Assembly (NCBI RefSeq): GCF_013170825.1
Contig: NZ_CP033365.1
Span: 3,732,001 to 3,796,000, forward strand
Length of the DNA: 64,000 bases
From: Mesorhizobium sp. NZP2298
Lineage (GTDB): Bacteria > Pseudomonadota > Alphaproteobacteria > Rhizobiales > Rhizobiaceae
Reading direction: 5' to 3'
Within the stretch, counting starts at the first letter, position 1. Each line of letters starts with the position of its first letter. Of the stretch, positions 9,449-17,212 are shown in pieces. Position numbers and translations under genes: made by a program. The notes beneath the pieces are model-generated. The model saw only the letters and a program-made list of their open reading frames with translations. It was not told the origin of the DNA and searched no databases.

Positions 9449-9787
9449 ATGAAACGCCTTGCCATCCTGACAGCTGCCGCGTCCGTGCTTTTTGCCGACG
9501 GCGCCAGCGCCCAGTACAATGACCAGCCCGCCTGCGTCATGTTCGAGCATGTGAATTTTCGCGGGCGGTCGATCGAAATGAGCCCCGACGATTCGGTGAA
9601 TTTTCGCGGCGGCCAGTTCTGGAATGACCGCGTATCGTCGGTTTTCGTTCGCCGCGGCTGCAGCCTCGTTGCCTATGAGGATACGCGAATGGGCGGCCGT
9701 TCAATCGAAATCAGGCGCAGGGCCCGTGCTCTCGGGGACTGGAACGACCGCATCTCATCGGCCGAGTGCGTCTGCGACGGGTATTGA
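9449..9787 (+). CDS. Exported beta/gamma-crystallin-like protein
   Basis: A 112-residue protein; ATG at 9449 has GAGGA 8 bases upstream, while the TTG at 9428 lacks a site. The first 21 residues form a signal peptide ending in GASA. Two Greek-key repeats follow: CVMFEHVNFRGRSIEM with FWNDRVSSVFV, then CSLVAYEDTRMGGRSIEI with DWNDRISSAEC. The Y/F-x-G and WNDRISS signatures are those of beta/gamma-crystallin (I36 inhibitor-like) domains. Paired cysteines suggest disulfides, so it should fold in the periplasm or outside the cell. Its function is unknown; related folds bind calcium or inhibit peptidases. Confidence 0.75.
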   Translation: MKRLAILTAAASVLFADGASAQYNDQPACVMFEHVNFRGRSIEMSPDDSVNFRGGQFWNDRVSSVFVRRGCSLVAYEDTRMGGRSIEIRRRARALGDWNDRISSAECVCDGY

Positions 9788-9790
9788 CGG

Positions 9791-9810
9791 GGCAGGGCGT
9801 TGGCCCTGCC
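9791..9810 (+). terminator. GC hairpin after the crystallin-like gene
   Basis: GGCAGGGC (9791-9798) pairs with GCCCTGCC (9803-9810) around a GTTG loop, 4 bp after the stop codon. There is no U-run, so intrinsic termination is doubtful; it may act as a 3' stabilising hairpin. Confidence 0.4.
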
Positions 9811-9924
9811 GAGCGCCGGCCACGAGGTGAGCGGGCTTCCCGCCGCCAAACACGTTCCTGTTGATTGACAAGCCCATTGGCGTCTGTGAACAATTTCCCC
9901 AGATAAAACAAAAGGGGAACTCGC

Positions 9925-10875
9925 ATGAACAGGATCGCCGTTTTTGCCGCAACATTGACGCTTGCCGCCGATCTGTCGGCGCCGGTGATGGCCGCCACAT
10001 CGGTCACCATCGGCATCAGCGGATGGACCGGCTTCGCGCCGCTGACGCTTGCCAAGCAAGCAGGCCTCTTCGAGAAACACGGCCTCGACGTGACCTTGAA
10101 GAAGGTGCCGCAGGCGAGCCGTCCGCTTGCCATCGCCAGCGGCGACTTGCAATGCGCCGCCACCACGGTCGAAACCTGGCTGGTGTGGAACGCCAGCGGG
10201 GTGACCACCAAGCAGATCTTCCAGCTCGACAAGTCCTATGGCGCCGATGGTATTGTCGCCCGCAACGACATCAAGACCGTCGCCGATCTCAAGGGCAAGA
10301 ACGTCGCCTCCTCGGCGCCGGGCACATCGCCCTATTTCCTGCTCGCCTGGGTGCTGAACAAGAACGGCATGTCGACCAAGGATGTGACCGTCGTCAACCT
10401 TGAGCCGGACGCGGCGGCGCAGGCCTTCCTTGCCGGGCAAAACGATGCAGCGGTCACCTATGAGCCGTTCATCTCGGCCGTGCGCGACAAGTCCGACCAG
10501 GGGCACATACTGGCGACCACGCTCGACTATCCGATGGTGCTCGACACGGTCGGCTGCACGCCCGAATTCCTCAAGGCCAATCCCGACGCGGCAAAGGCGC
10601 TCGCCGACAGCTATTTCGACGCGCTCGACCTGATCAAGAAGGACCCGCAGAAATCCTATGAGATCATGGGCGCCGACGTGAAGCAGTCGGCCAAGGAGTT
10701 CGAGGATTCGGCGAAGTACCTGAAATGGGCCGACCGGGCGGAGAACAAGCAGTTCTTCACCAAGGAATTCCAGGATTTTTCCAAGACCGCCGGCGAACTG
10801 CTGCTGCAGATGGGGCTGATCAAGGAAGCGCCCGACGTTTCCACGCTGGCCGACACCAGCGCCGTGTCGAACTGA
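9925..10875 (+). CDS. NitT/TauT-type ABC transporter substrate-binding protein
   Basis: A 316-residue periplasmic binding protein with a signal peptide ending near VMA (residue 22) and an AAGGGGAA ribosome binding site. The mature start (SVTIGISGWTGFAPL), then ATTVETWLVW, LKGKNVASSAPGTSPYFLL and DAAVTYEPF, are typical of the NMT1/SsuA/TauA fold. Ligands of this family include sulfonates, nitrate, pyrimidine precursors and small amines. The GbdR-like regulator behind the transporter raises the possibility of a betaine- or amine-type ligand, but this is inference. It is the first gene of an ABC operon with the permease at 10983 and the ATPase at 11753. Confidence 0.85.
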   Translation: MNRIAVFAATLTLAADLSAPVMAATSVTIGISGWTGFAPLTLAKQAGLFEKHGLDVTLKKVPQASRPLAIASGDLQCAATTVETWLVWNASGVTTKQIFQLDKSYGADGIVARNDIKTVADLKGKNVASSAPGTSPYFLLAWVLNKNGMSTKDVTVVNLEPDAAAQAFLAGQNDAAVTYEPFISAVRDKSDQGHILATTLDYPMVLDTVGCTPEFLKANPDAAKALADSYFDALDLIKKDPQKSYEIMGADVKQSAKEFEDSAKYLKWADRAENKQFFTKEFQDFSKTAGELLLQMGLIKEAPDVSTLADTSAVSN

Positions 10876-10898
10876 CGGTCCGGCTTCCGACCATAATG

Positions 10899-10923
10899 CG
10901 GCGGCGCTCGGCGCCGCCGTTTT
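10899..10923 (+). terminator. Intrinsic-type hairpin between binding-protein and permease genes
   Basis: A perfect 9-bp stem, CGGCGGCGC (10899-10907) with GCGCCGCCG (10911-10919), has a 3-nt loop and is followed by TTTT. Its place just after the binding-protein gene suggests partial termination or 3'-end protection that makes the binding protein more abundant than the membrane parts. Confidence 0.7.
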
Positions 10924-10982
10924 CTCCTGGACAAAGCACGACTTGAGCATGGGGACGATTTGAAGATGGGGTCGATTTGACG

Positions 10983-11756
10983 ATGCGCCCCTTGCATCCA
11001 GTTTCGCCGGGCCTGCGAACCGTGCTCGGCATTTCCTTCTTCGTGCTGTTCATCGCGTTCTGGGCCTGGATCACACTTGGCGGTCACGTCAACCGCATCT
11101 TCCTCGCCGACCCTCTGTCGATGCTCAGGGACGGCTGGCGGCTGCTTGTCGAGGACCGTTTCTGGCTCGACATCCTGATCACCATCTGGCGGGTCTTTGG
11201 CGGTTTCGTGCTGGCGTCGGTAGTCGCCGTGCCGCTCGGCATCGCCATGGGGGCATGGAAGCCCGTGGAAGCCTTCCTGGAGCCCTTTGTCTCCTTCGCC
11301 CGCTATCTGCCGGCCTCGGCCTTCATTCCGCTGCTCATCCTGTGGGCGGGCATTGGTGAGCTGGAAAAGCTGCTGGTCATCTTCGTCGGCTCGGTGTTCC
11401 AGATCATTCTGATCATCGCCGTCAAGGTGGGGTCGACGCGGCGCGACCTTGTCGAGGCCGCCTATACGCTTGGCTCGACGAACAACAGCATCGTCAAGCG
11501 GGTGATCATGCCGGCCAATGCGCCTGAAATCGCCGAGACGCTGCGGCTGGTGCTCGGCTGGGCGTGGACCTATGTCATCGTCGCCGAACTGATCGGCTCG
11601 TCCTCCGGTATCGGCTACATGATCATCAACAGCCAGTCGCGCCTGGCGACCGGGCAGATCATTTTCGGCATCATCGTCATCGGGCTGATCGGGCTGTTGT
11701 CCGATTTCGCCTTCAAGGCGTTCAACCGCTGGCTCTTTCCATGGAGCCTGGCGTGA
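10983..11756 (+). CDS. NitT/TauT-type ABC transporter permease
   Basis: About 257 residues with six hydrophobic helices and the permease signature (EAAYTLGSTNNSIVKRVIMPANAPEI around 160-185, the EAA loop that docks on the ATPase). A TTG at 10977 is 5 bases after GGGG and could be the true start; ATG at 10983 is 11 bases away. The upstream 35 bp contain two imperfect copies of an ATGGGG(A/T)CGATTTGA(A/C)G unit. It overlaps the ATPase gene by GTGA, so the two are translationally coupled. It forms the membrane channel of the importer. Confidence 0.85.
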   Translation: MRPLHPVSPGLRTVLGISFFVLFIAFWAWITLGGHVNRIFLADPLSMLRDGWRLLVEDRFWLDILITIWRVFGGFVLASVVAVPLGIAMGAWKPVEAFLEPFVSFARYLPASAFIPLLILWAGIGELEKLLVIFVGSVFQIILIIAVKVGSTRRDLVEAAYTLGSTNNSIVKRVIMPANAPEIAETLRLVLGWAWTYVIVAELIGSSSGIGYMIINSQSRLATGQIIFGIIVIGLIGLLSDFAFKAFNRWLFPWSLA

Positions 11757-12550
11757 GCAAGCTTCTCATCGAGGGCGTTTCGCGCACCTTTACCGGCGTG
11801 CGCGGCGGACAGCCGGTCAAGGCTCTGATGCCGATCGACCTGGTGGTCGGCGCCAATGACTTCATCACCATCCTTGGTCCGTCCGGCTGCGGAAAGTCGA
11901 CACTGCTCAGGATCGTCGCCGGTCTCGAGGCGCCGAGCGAGGGCCGTGTGCTGCTCGACGGCAAGGCGGTGACCCGGCCGGGACCGGATCGCGGCATGGT
12001 CTTCCAGTCCTACACATTGTTTCCGTGGCTGACGGTCGCCGAAAACATCGCCTTTGGCCTGCGCGAACGCGGCATGGCTGAAAAGGAGCGAGACGGAATC
12101 GTTGCGTCCTATGTTGATCTCGTCGGCCTGAAGGGGTTCGAGAACCATTGGCCGAAGCAGCTCTCTGGCGGTATGCAACAGCGCACGGCGATCGCCCGCG
12201 CGCTCGCCAACGATCCCGAGATCCTGCTGCTGGACGAGCCGTTCGGGGCACTGGACAACCAGACGCGCGGACTGATGCAGGAGCTTTTGCTCGGCATATG
12301 GGAGCGGCGCAAGAAGACGGTGCTGTTCGTCACCCATGACATCGAGGAAGCGATCTTCATGGCCTCGCGCGTCATCGTGATGACGGCGCGGCCAGGCCGC
12401 ATCAAGTCGGATGTCGCCATCGACCTGCCGCATCCGCGCCACTACACGCTCAAGACCAGTCCGGAGTTCTCGGCGCTGAAGGCGCGGCTGACCGAGGATA
12501 TCCGCGTCGAGGCGATGCGCACGGCGCAGGGCCAGCCCGCGGAGGCTTGA
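11753..12550 (+). CDS. NitT/TauT-type ABC transporter ATP-binding protein
   Basis: A 265-residue ATPase starting at a GTG inside the permease stop. The Walker A motif GPSGCGKST is near residue 42, the Q-loop FQSYTLFPW follows, then the ABC signature LSGGMQQR and Walker B ILLLDEPFGALD, with the switch histidine in VTHDIEEA. All catalytic elements are intact. It powers uptake by the binding protein and permease encoded just upstream. It ends 5 bp before the convergent GlxA-type regulator gene. Confidence 0.92.
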   Translation: MSKLLIEGVSRTFTGVRGGQPVKALMPIDLVVGANDFITILGPSGCGKSTLLRIVAGLEAPSEGRVLLDGKAVTRPGPDRGMVFQSYTLFPWLTVAENIAFGLRERGMAEKERDGIVASYVDLVGLKGFENHWPKQLSGGMQQRTAIARALANDPEILLLDEPFGALDNQTRGLMQELLLGIWERRKKTVLFVTHDIEEAIFMASRVIVMTARPGRIKSDVAIDLPHPRHYTLKTSPEFSALKARLTEDIRVEAMRTAQGQPAEA

Positions 12551-12555
12551 TCCGG

Positions 12556-13557
12556 TCAGGCCGCCAGCAATTGCTTGCGATCGACGCGCTCCTGCTGCGG
12601 CGAACGGGCATAGAGTTCACGGTAGCACTTGGAGAAATGCGAGGCCGAGACGAAGCCGCAGGCGACCGCGACCTCGACCACCGGCAACGAGGACTGGATC
12701 AACAGGTGCCTGGCGCGGTCGAGCCGGATTTCCAGGTAGTAGCGGGCAGGGGAGCGGCCCATCTCGGTGCGGAACAGGCGTTCGATCTGGCGGCGCGACA
12801 GGTCGACATGGTCGGCGATCTCGATCAGTGACAATGGCTCGGAGAGGTTCGCCTCCATCAATTCGATGATGGTCAGCACTTTCGAGTTCTGCACGCCAAG
12901 GCGAGCCCGCAGCGGCAGGCGCTGGCGGTCGGTCGGGCTGCGCACGCGGTCGGTCAGCACCTGCTCGCAGACGCGATTGACGAGGCTCTCGTCGAAATCG
13001 TCGCCGATCAGCTTCAGCATCATGTCGAGCGCGGCTGTGCCGCCGGCGCAAGTGTAGATGTTCTGATCGATCTCGAAGAGGTCGGCAAAGACATTGGCCT
13101 TCGGAAACGCCTCGGAGAAGCCCGGCAGGTTTTCCCAATGGATGGCGCAGCGCTTGTTGGACAGCAGGCCGGCGGCGGCGAGGATATGCGCGCCGGTGCA
13201 CAGACCGCCGACGGCGACGCCGCGATTGTACTCTTCGCGCAGCCAGGCAAAGGCCGACTTGTTCTGGTAACGCTCGACATTGATGCCGCTGCAGACGATG
13301 GCCATGTTGGGCCGATCAGGGCCGGCCATCTTCTTGCGCTCGTCCTCCAGCGAGGTGTTGACCGCGCATTCGACGCCGTTCGAGGCGCGCACCGGCTTGC
13401 CATCGATGCTGGCGAGGCGCCAGCGATAGGCTTCGTAGCCGAGCATGCGGTTGGCGGAGCGCAGCGGGTCGAGCGCGGTCGCAAAAGCGATCATGGTGAA
13501 ATCGGGGATAAGGAAGAACACAAACGATCGCTTGATCGGATGCTTGACGGCGTTCAC
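12556..13557 (-). CDS. GlxA family AraC-type regulator, GbdR/CdhR-like
   Basis: A 333-residue regulator starting at GTG with GAGG 6 bases upstream. Residues 10-200 are a DJ-1/PfpI-like sensor domain (FVFFLIPDFTMIAFATALDPL, GLCTGAHILAAAGLL around the nucleophile-elbow position) and the last 110 hold the AraC DNA-binding domain (IADHVDLSRRQIERLFR, then ACGFVSASHFSKCYREL). This architecture includes GbdR, SouR and CdhR, which sense glycine betaine/dimethylglycine, sarcosine and carnitine in pseudomonads; the similarity around DPLRSANRMLGYEAYRW is suggestive. It is convergent with the ABC operon. The betaine ligand and the target genes are inference, supported by the repeated GCGAC motifs in its own and other promoters. 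Confidence 0.8.
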   Translation of the reverse strand: MNAVKHPIKRSFVFFLIPDFTMIAFATALDPLRSANRMLGYEAYRWRLASIDGKPVRASNGVECAVNTSLEDERKKMAGPDRPNMAIVCSGINVERYQNKSAFAWLREEYNRGVAVGGLCTGAHILAAAGLLSNKRCAIHWENLPGFSEAFPKANVFADLFEIDQNIYTCAGGTAALDMMLKLIGDDFDESLVNRVCEQVLTDRVRSPTDRQRLPLRARLGVQNSKVLTIIELMEANLSEPLSLIEIADHVDLSRRQIERLFRTEMGRSPARYYLEIRLDRARHLLIQSSLPVVEVAVACGFVSASHFSKCYRELYARSPQQERVDRKQLLAA

Positions 13558-13587
13558 GGGAACCTCATCTGGCCATGACGCGAACAG

Positions 13588-13613
13588 GATGTCGCGAATA
13601 GCATAGCGACATC
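13588..13613. promoter_or_regulatory. Inverted repeat GATGTCGC-N10-GCGACATC
   Basis: A perfect 8-bp inverted repeat with a 10-bp spacer lies 31-56 bp upstream of the GTG start of the GlxA-type regulator. One helical turn between half-sites fits a dimeric or AraC-type protein. Autoregulation is the simplest reading. Confidence 0.45.
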
Positions 13614-13661
13614 AGGAAAAACCATGCTTGTCAATTGGCTACGCCGCCTGGGTAAGATTAA

Positions 13662-13683
13662 ATTTGCGACATGGGTCGCAAAT
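13662..13683. promoter_or_regulatory. Inverted repeat ATTTGCGAC-ATGG-GTCGCAAAT
   Basis: A perfect 9-bp inverted repeat with a 4-bp spacer lies 105-126 bp upstream of the same GTG. It shares the GCGAC core with the nearer repeat at 13588-13613 and with sites upstream of the corrinoid/mttB genes. Confidence 0.45.
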
Positions 13684-13760
13684 GGGCAATTGCTGTGCGG
13701 CGATGCCCCGGGGCGCGGCATCAACTGTCCAAACGACGGGCAAAATGCGCAAAGGCGAAC

Positions 13761-13793
13761 AAAAACGCCGCCGTGGCCGGAGCCAGGCGGCGT
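13761..13793 (-). terminator. Rho-independent terminator of the 44-residue ORF
   Basis: Read on the minus strand, ACGCCGCC (13793-13786) pairs with GGCGGCGT (13772-13765), extended inside by TGGC/GCCA, and is followed by UUUUU (13765-13761). It sits 42 bp after the stop of the ORF at 13836-13970, supporting that ORF as a real transcript. Confidence 0.75.
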
Positions 13794-13835
13794 ACAGTCT
13801 TGAAGCAGCGGCAGGGAAGCGCTGCCTGGAAATGG

Positions 13836-13970
13836 TCAGGCGACGAAGCCGAGGCGCGCCGCAGCCATCGCGCCGGTCTGGCCGGGCATGGTGTTGGCAA
13901 GGCGCTGACGCTCGAGAGCGGTGGTCAGGTTCATTTCGCGGCGGGCAAAGAGGCGGGAAAAAAGCTTCAT
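13836..13970 (-). CDS. Small 44-residue protein, unknown
   Basis: The ORF starts at ATG 13970 with GGAG 6 bases upstream and encodes 44 residues (MKLFSRLFARREM at the start, ending ARLGFVA). It is basic in its first third, with an amphipathic pattern LFSRLFARR, and has no signal peptide or transmembrane helix. A strong terminator follows, and its upstream region carries two direct ATGCGACA copies. It is too short for most gene finders. The size and neighbourhood resemble the nearby DUF1127 genes, but the DUF1127 signature (LP-x-x-x-x-KDIGW) is absent. Function unknown; a small regulatory or RNA-binding protein is possible. Confidence 0.55.
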   Translation of the reverse strand: MKLFSRLFARREMNLTTALERQRLANTMPGQTGAMAAARLGFVA

Positions 13971-14309
13971 GATCATCTCCAATCGGTTGCTCAGACGGGT
14001 CGCCTTCGCTTGATGGAGTGGGGCAGCTCGTTTGCTGGCGCTGATATAGGCTTGTGTGAGCAGAAACTAAATCGCAAAAACGAAGCGCTTGATATGAAAT
14101 GCGACACCGAATGCGACAAATTTGGGCAGAGTGCCTGAAATTTGCAATTATTTACAGAGCGTTAGTTTGAAATCCGCGCCGCTATGCGGCTTGCTCATAT
14201 GCGTCATGCAGCGCTTGCATGGCTTCGAAACTCATTTGAATGCAAATAAGATAGAGAAGGCCTGCCGGGCGGACTGCGCGGCAGGCCTTCAGCGTCTGAT
14301 ACACACGAT
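13971..14309. other. Intergenic region with direct GCGACA repeats and a terminator hairpin
   Basis: These 339 bp contain no convincing gene. They hold the upstream region of the 44-residue ORF (minus strand), two direct copies of ATGCGACA at 14099-14106 and 14111-14118 (12-bp period), a TCGCAAA at 14072, a near-palindrome ATTTGAATGCAAAT at 14234-14247, and the terminator hairpin of the DUF1127 gene at 14256-14290. A small RNA here cannot be excluded. Confidence 0.5.
14256..14290 (-). terminator. 12-bp hairpin downstream of the first DUF1127 gene
   Basis: GAAGGCCTGCCG (14256-14267) and CGGCAGGCCTTC (14279-14290) form a perfect 12-bp stem with an 11-nt loop, 20 bp past the DUF1127 stop. The following minus-strand sequence is only moderately U-rich (UCUAUCUUAUUU). 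Confidence 0.65.
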
Positions 14310-14495
14310 TTACTTTGCTCCAGCCCAGGATCCGATACCGTTGCGAATACCGCTCTTGGTGTCGGATGCCTCGGGCCAGCCGATATCCTTCTGCAGTTCG
14401 ATCGGCAGGGAACGGATGGCACGCTCGGTCTGGTAGCGGGCGCGGGCCGCGCTGAATTCGGTCGCGATGCGGCCGAGGGACGACAGGATAGACAT
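14310..14495 (-). CDS. DUF1127 small protein (first copy)
   Basis: A 61-residue protein with AAGGAG 8 bases before its ATG. The N-terminal helix (MSILSSLGRIATEF) and the signature IRSLPIELQKDIGWPE near residue 28-43 are diagnostic of DUF1127, a short Arg-rich alphaproteobacterial family. Members have been linked to RNA binding, phosphate and carbon metabolism and, in Brucella, to LysR-type control; these roles are not fixed. It is divergent from the LysR gene at 14719 (223 bp between starts), a plausible regulator. A second copy of exactly the same length lies at 16837-17022 on the same strand. Confidence 0.88.
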   Translation of the reverse strand: MSILSSLGRIATEFSAARARYQTERAIRSLPIELQKDIGWPEASDTKSGIRNGIGSWAGAK

Positions 14496-14718
14496 TTCAT
14501 TTCTCCTTGCGCGCCTGGCGGGGATGCCAGGGCAGCGACTGTTAAGTCAGGTTTGTTTCAGCTTCATTTCGTGTCGATTGCAGGTCTGTGTCGTGGTCGT
14601 TTCATGGCTGCTTGTGGCAGCATCCTCAATCGATGGAGTTGACTATGCTCCCGATCTGATGTTCAATCAAACGAAATGGAATGATGCTTTGTATCAGAAA
14701 AATTGAAGGCTGATCGCC

Positions 14719-15618
14719 ATGAACGCCCCGCTTAATCATCCGCTGCCACTGCTCGATCTCGATGTTCTGCGTACTTTCGTGGCCATTGCCGAGACCGGCA
14801 GCTTCACCACCGCCGCCAATGCCGTCTTTCGTACGCCGTCGGCGGTGTCGATGCAGATCAAGAAGCTGGAGGACATTCTTGGCCGCTCGGTGTTCGCGCG
14901 AGACGCCCGCTCAGTGTCGCTGACCACGGATGGCGAGATGCTGCTTGGCTATGCCCGTCGGCTGCTGTCGATCAACCGCGAGGTGGTGTCGAAATTCATC
15001 ATTCCCGAGATTGTCGGTGTGGTGCGGCTGGGGTCGCCGGATGATTATGGCGAGCGCGTGCTGCCGCATGTGCTGAAGCGCTTCGCGCAGTCGCACCCCT
15101 CGATCGCCGTCGATGTCACCATAGACCAGAGCAGCAATCTGCGCCGGCGCATGGACGACCGCGCGCTCGACATCACGCTGCTGACCAACTCCTACAAGAC
15201 CAGCGCGCTCGGCGCCGAGGTGCTTTTGACCGAACCGATCGTGTGGGCCGGCGCCAAGGGCGGCTGCGCGCATCTGCGCGAACCGTTGCCGGTGTCGCTG
15301 TGGGAGGAGGGTTGCGCCTGGCGAGCCGGCGCGCTCGATGCGCTGGGGCGCGAGGGCCGCAATTACCGCGTCGCCTACATGAGCGCGCATACGGCCGGCC
15401 AGCGTGCCGCGATCATGGCCGACCTCGCGGTCGCGCCGCTGCCGCGGTCATTCCTCGGCAACGACATGGTCGAGCTCTGCCCGAAGGACGGCATGCCCGA
15501 TATCGGCACCTACAATCTGGCCATGGTGGTGGCCCCGGACGCCAGCGCGCCGGTCAAGGCGGTGGCCGACCACATCCGTGCGACATTCGAAGTGTTTCGG
15601 GAAACCGGCAAGTTCTGA
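14719..15618 (+). CDS. LysR family transcriptional regulator, LrhA-like
   Basis: A 299-residue protein. The winged helix-turn-helix occupies residues 14-73 (LDVLRTFVAIAETGSFTTAA, then SAVSMQIKKLEDILG and LTTDGEMLLGYARRLL), and the rest is the substrate-binding-like effector domain (VRLGSPDDYGERVLP). The sequence pattern is nearer to LrhA/HexA-type regulators than to the LsrB/VtlR type. It is divergent from the first DUF1127 gene, so that gene is the first target to test. Effector unknown. Confidence 0.88.
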   Translation: MNAPLNHPLPLLDLDVLRTFVAIAETGSFTTAANAVFRTPSAVSMQIKKLEDILGRSVFARDARSVSLTTDGEMLLGYARRLLSINREVVSKFIIPEIVGVVRLGSPDDYGERVLPHVLKRFAQSHPSIAVDVTIDQSSNLRRRMDDRALDITLLTNSYKTSALGAEVLLTEPIVWAGAKGGCAHLREPLPVSLWEEGCAWRAGALDALGREGRNYRVAYMSAHTAGQRAAIMADLAVAPLPRSFLGNDMVELCPKDGMPDIGTYNLAMVVAPDASAPVKAVADHIRATFEVFRETGKF

Positions 15619-15648
15619 GCCGCCGGGATCGGACCGAAGGCAGAAGCG

Positions 15649-16602
15649 CTACTCCGCGGCCTCGGCGGAGGGCGCTTCAAACCTTGTTTTCCTGTCTTGC
15701 CTGACCGGTGAGCGGTTCTCGCTGAGGAACGCGACGATGTGCTGGCGTGCGCGTCGTGATTCCGGCATGTCGATCAGCGGCCAGACGTGGAACATGCCTT
15801 CCTCGTGGACGACATCGACCTCGACGCCGGCTGCCCGCGCCTTTTCGGCGAAGATCAGATTGTCGGGGGTCAGAAGATCACGCGAGCCCGTCAGCATCAG
15901 CGTTTTCGGCAGCACCGAGAGATCGCCGTAGACCGGGCTGATATGCCAGTCGCTGCGGTCCATGCCGGCACTGTACATCCGGATCGCCTCGAGGCCGCCC
16001 GGGATGCCGAGCCAAGGGTCATTGCGCTCTGCCTCGAACAGTTCGGGGTTGGACAGCGACATGTCGAGCCCGGGTGAAATCAGCACATGGCGCGACGGCA
16101 AGGGCAGGGCCTCTTCGGCAGCCATCATGGTCAGCACCACGGCCATGTTGCCGCCGGCGGAATCGCCCATGAAGATGATGTCCTCCGGTTCCGTCTCGTC
16201 GAGCATCTGGCGATAGACGTCGCCGACCATGCCGAACATGGCGTGGAAATCGTGTTCCGGGGCGATGGGATAGATCGGCACGGTGATGCCGTAGCCCAGC
16301 CGGTCGGCCATGTCGGCGATCAGACGCCAGTGATAGGGCGTGATCTCAAACACATAGGCGCCGCCATGCAAATAGAGGATGCGCTTATACTGGCCGTCCC
16401 TCGGGGCGATTTCGTATACCGGAAAGCCGTCGACGGTGCGTGTCTGGATATCCAAGCGCTGGCGCAGGGAGGCCGGCGGATGGTGATCCTCCGTCTTGCG
16501 CGCGGCCGCGATCCAGCGCTGCAGGTTTTCCGGGCTGGAAAACGCCTTCTTGCGGCTGTACCTGAGCACGAAGGACACGACGTGGCTTTTGAAACTTGGC
16601 AT
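15649..16602 (-). CDS. Alpha/beta hydrolase, hormone-sensitive lipase family
   Basis: A 317-residue esterase-like protein. The oxyanion motif LYLHGGAYVF near residue 77 and the nucleophile elbow MGDSAGGNM near 145 define the HSL (family IV) group; GSRDLLTPDN supplies the acid and EGMFHVWP near 284 the catalytic histidine. There is no signal peptide, so it should act in the cytoplasm on a small acyl ester. The C-terminal 20 residues are charged and probably disordered. Its ribosome binding site is weak. It is convergent with the LysR gene and has no obvious operon partner. Confidence 0.85.
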   Translation of the reverse strand: MPSFKSHVVSFVLRYSRKKAFSSPENLQRWIAAARKTEDHHPPASLRQRLDIQTRTVDGFPVYEIAPRDGQYKRILYLHGGAYVFEITPYHWRLIADMADRLGYGITVPIYPIAPEHDFHAMFGMVGDVYRQMLDETEPEDIIFMGDSAGGNMAVVLTMMAAEEALPLPSRHVLISPGLDMSLSNPELFEAERNDPWLGIPGGLEAIRMYSAGMDRSDWHISPVYGDLSVLPKTLMLTGSRDLLTPDNLIFAEKARAAGVEVDVVHEEGMFHVWPLIDMPESRRARQHIVAFLSENRSPVRQDRKTRFEAPSAEAAE

Positions 16603-16836
16603 GCGGATACACGAACTTCGGCTGCAGCCGACTAAGAGAAACCTCCACTATTTCCGAAGATCGTACCTTGGCCGAGAAAGTCAAGTTTTACGCAGCGTCC
16701 ACACGGCGCTGTGATCCGCGCCGCTGACGTCAGCGGCGCGGCAAAAGTGCCGCGCGCAGCCGGTTGCTGGTTGCCGCCGGCGATGTGCGAGCTCCCCGGC
16801 GGACGCCGAGCAATTTGCATTTGTCGGCGAAAGTCA

Positions 16837-17022
16837 TCAGCGCGCCGTACCCAGAAGCAGCGACGTGAGCGCGGCCTGCGGGTCGCTGGGCGGCGAAGCC
16901 GGCCAGCCAATATCCTTCTGGACATGCGCCGGCAGGCTGTTCAGCGCGCGGATCGCCTTGTTCCTGGCATGGGTCTGCCTGATGGTCACTCCGAACCGGC
17001 CAAGATTTTCGAACATCGACAT
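16837..17022 (-). CDS. DUF1127 small protein (second copy)
   Basis: A 61-residue protein. I start it at the ATG whose first base is 17022, because AAGGGAG ends directly before an upstream ATG (17028) but lies 6 bases from this one, and because MSMFENLGRF matches the usual DUF1127 N-terminus. The signature LNSLPAHVQKDIGWPA is intact. Compared with the first copy the tail differs (QAALTSLLLGTAR). A perfect ATTTGCATGCAAAT palindrome lies 140 bp upstream. Role unknown, as for the family. Confidence 0.85.
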   Translation of the reverse strand: MSMFENLGRFGVTIRQTHARNKAIRALNSLPAHVQKDIGWPASPPSDPQAALTSLLLGTAR

Positions 17023-17161
17023 TTTCATCTCCCTTGAAGAACGGCTGCGGCCGAGGTTTATCTTCGGCTGCCGTTCGATGCGGGGTAAATGCGCCTGCTA
17101 TGTATCGGATAGATTTCGCGAAAACAGCGTTTCGGTTTCCGGATCGGTTCGATCCGGAAAC

Positions 17162-17175
17162 ATTTGCATGCAAAT
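17162..17175. promoter_or_regulatory. Perfect 14-bp palindrome ATTTGCATGCAAAT
   Basis: This AT-flanked palindrome lies upstream of the second DUF1127 gene. A one-mismatch version (ATTTGAATGCAAAT) lies at 14234-14247 past the first DUF1127 gene and a partial copy (ATTTGCATTTG) near 16813. It could be a protein-binding site; no known regulator is assigned. Confidence 0.35.
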
Positions 17176-17212
17176 GAGTTTGAGATTTCGAGGCAACCTG
17201 TAGAGGTCGCCT

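Noticed and set aside
14467..14706. 79-codon plus-strand ORF ahead of the LysR gene
   Set aside because: It overlaps the start of the DUF1127 gene on the other strand and has no ribosome binding site or conserved feature.
14719..15618. LysR gene as VtlR/LsrB, the known DUF1127 regulator of Brucella and Sinorhizobium
   Set aside because: The N-terminal sequence is of LrhA type rather than the LsrB/VtlR pattern I remember, so I keep only a neighbourhood-based link.
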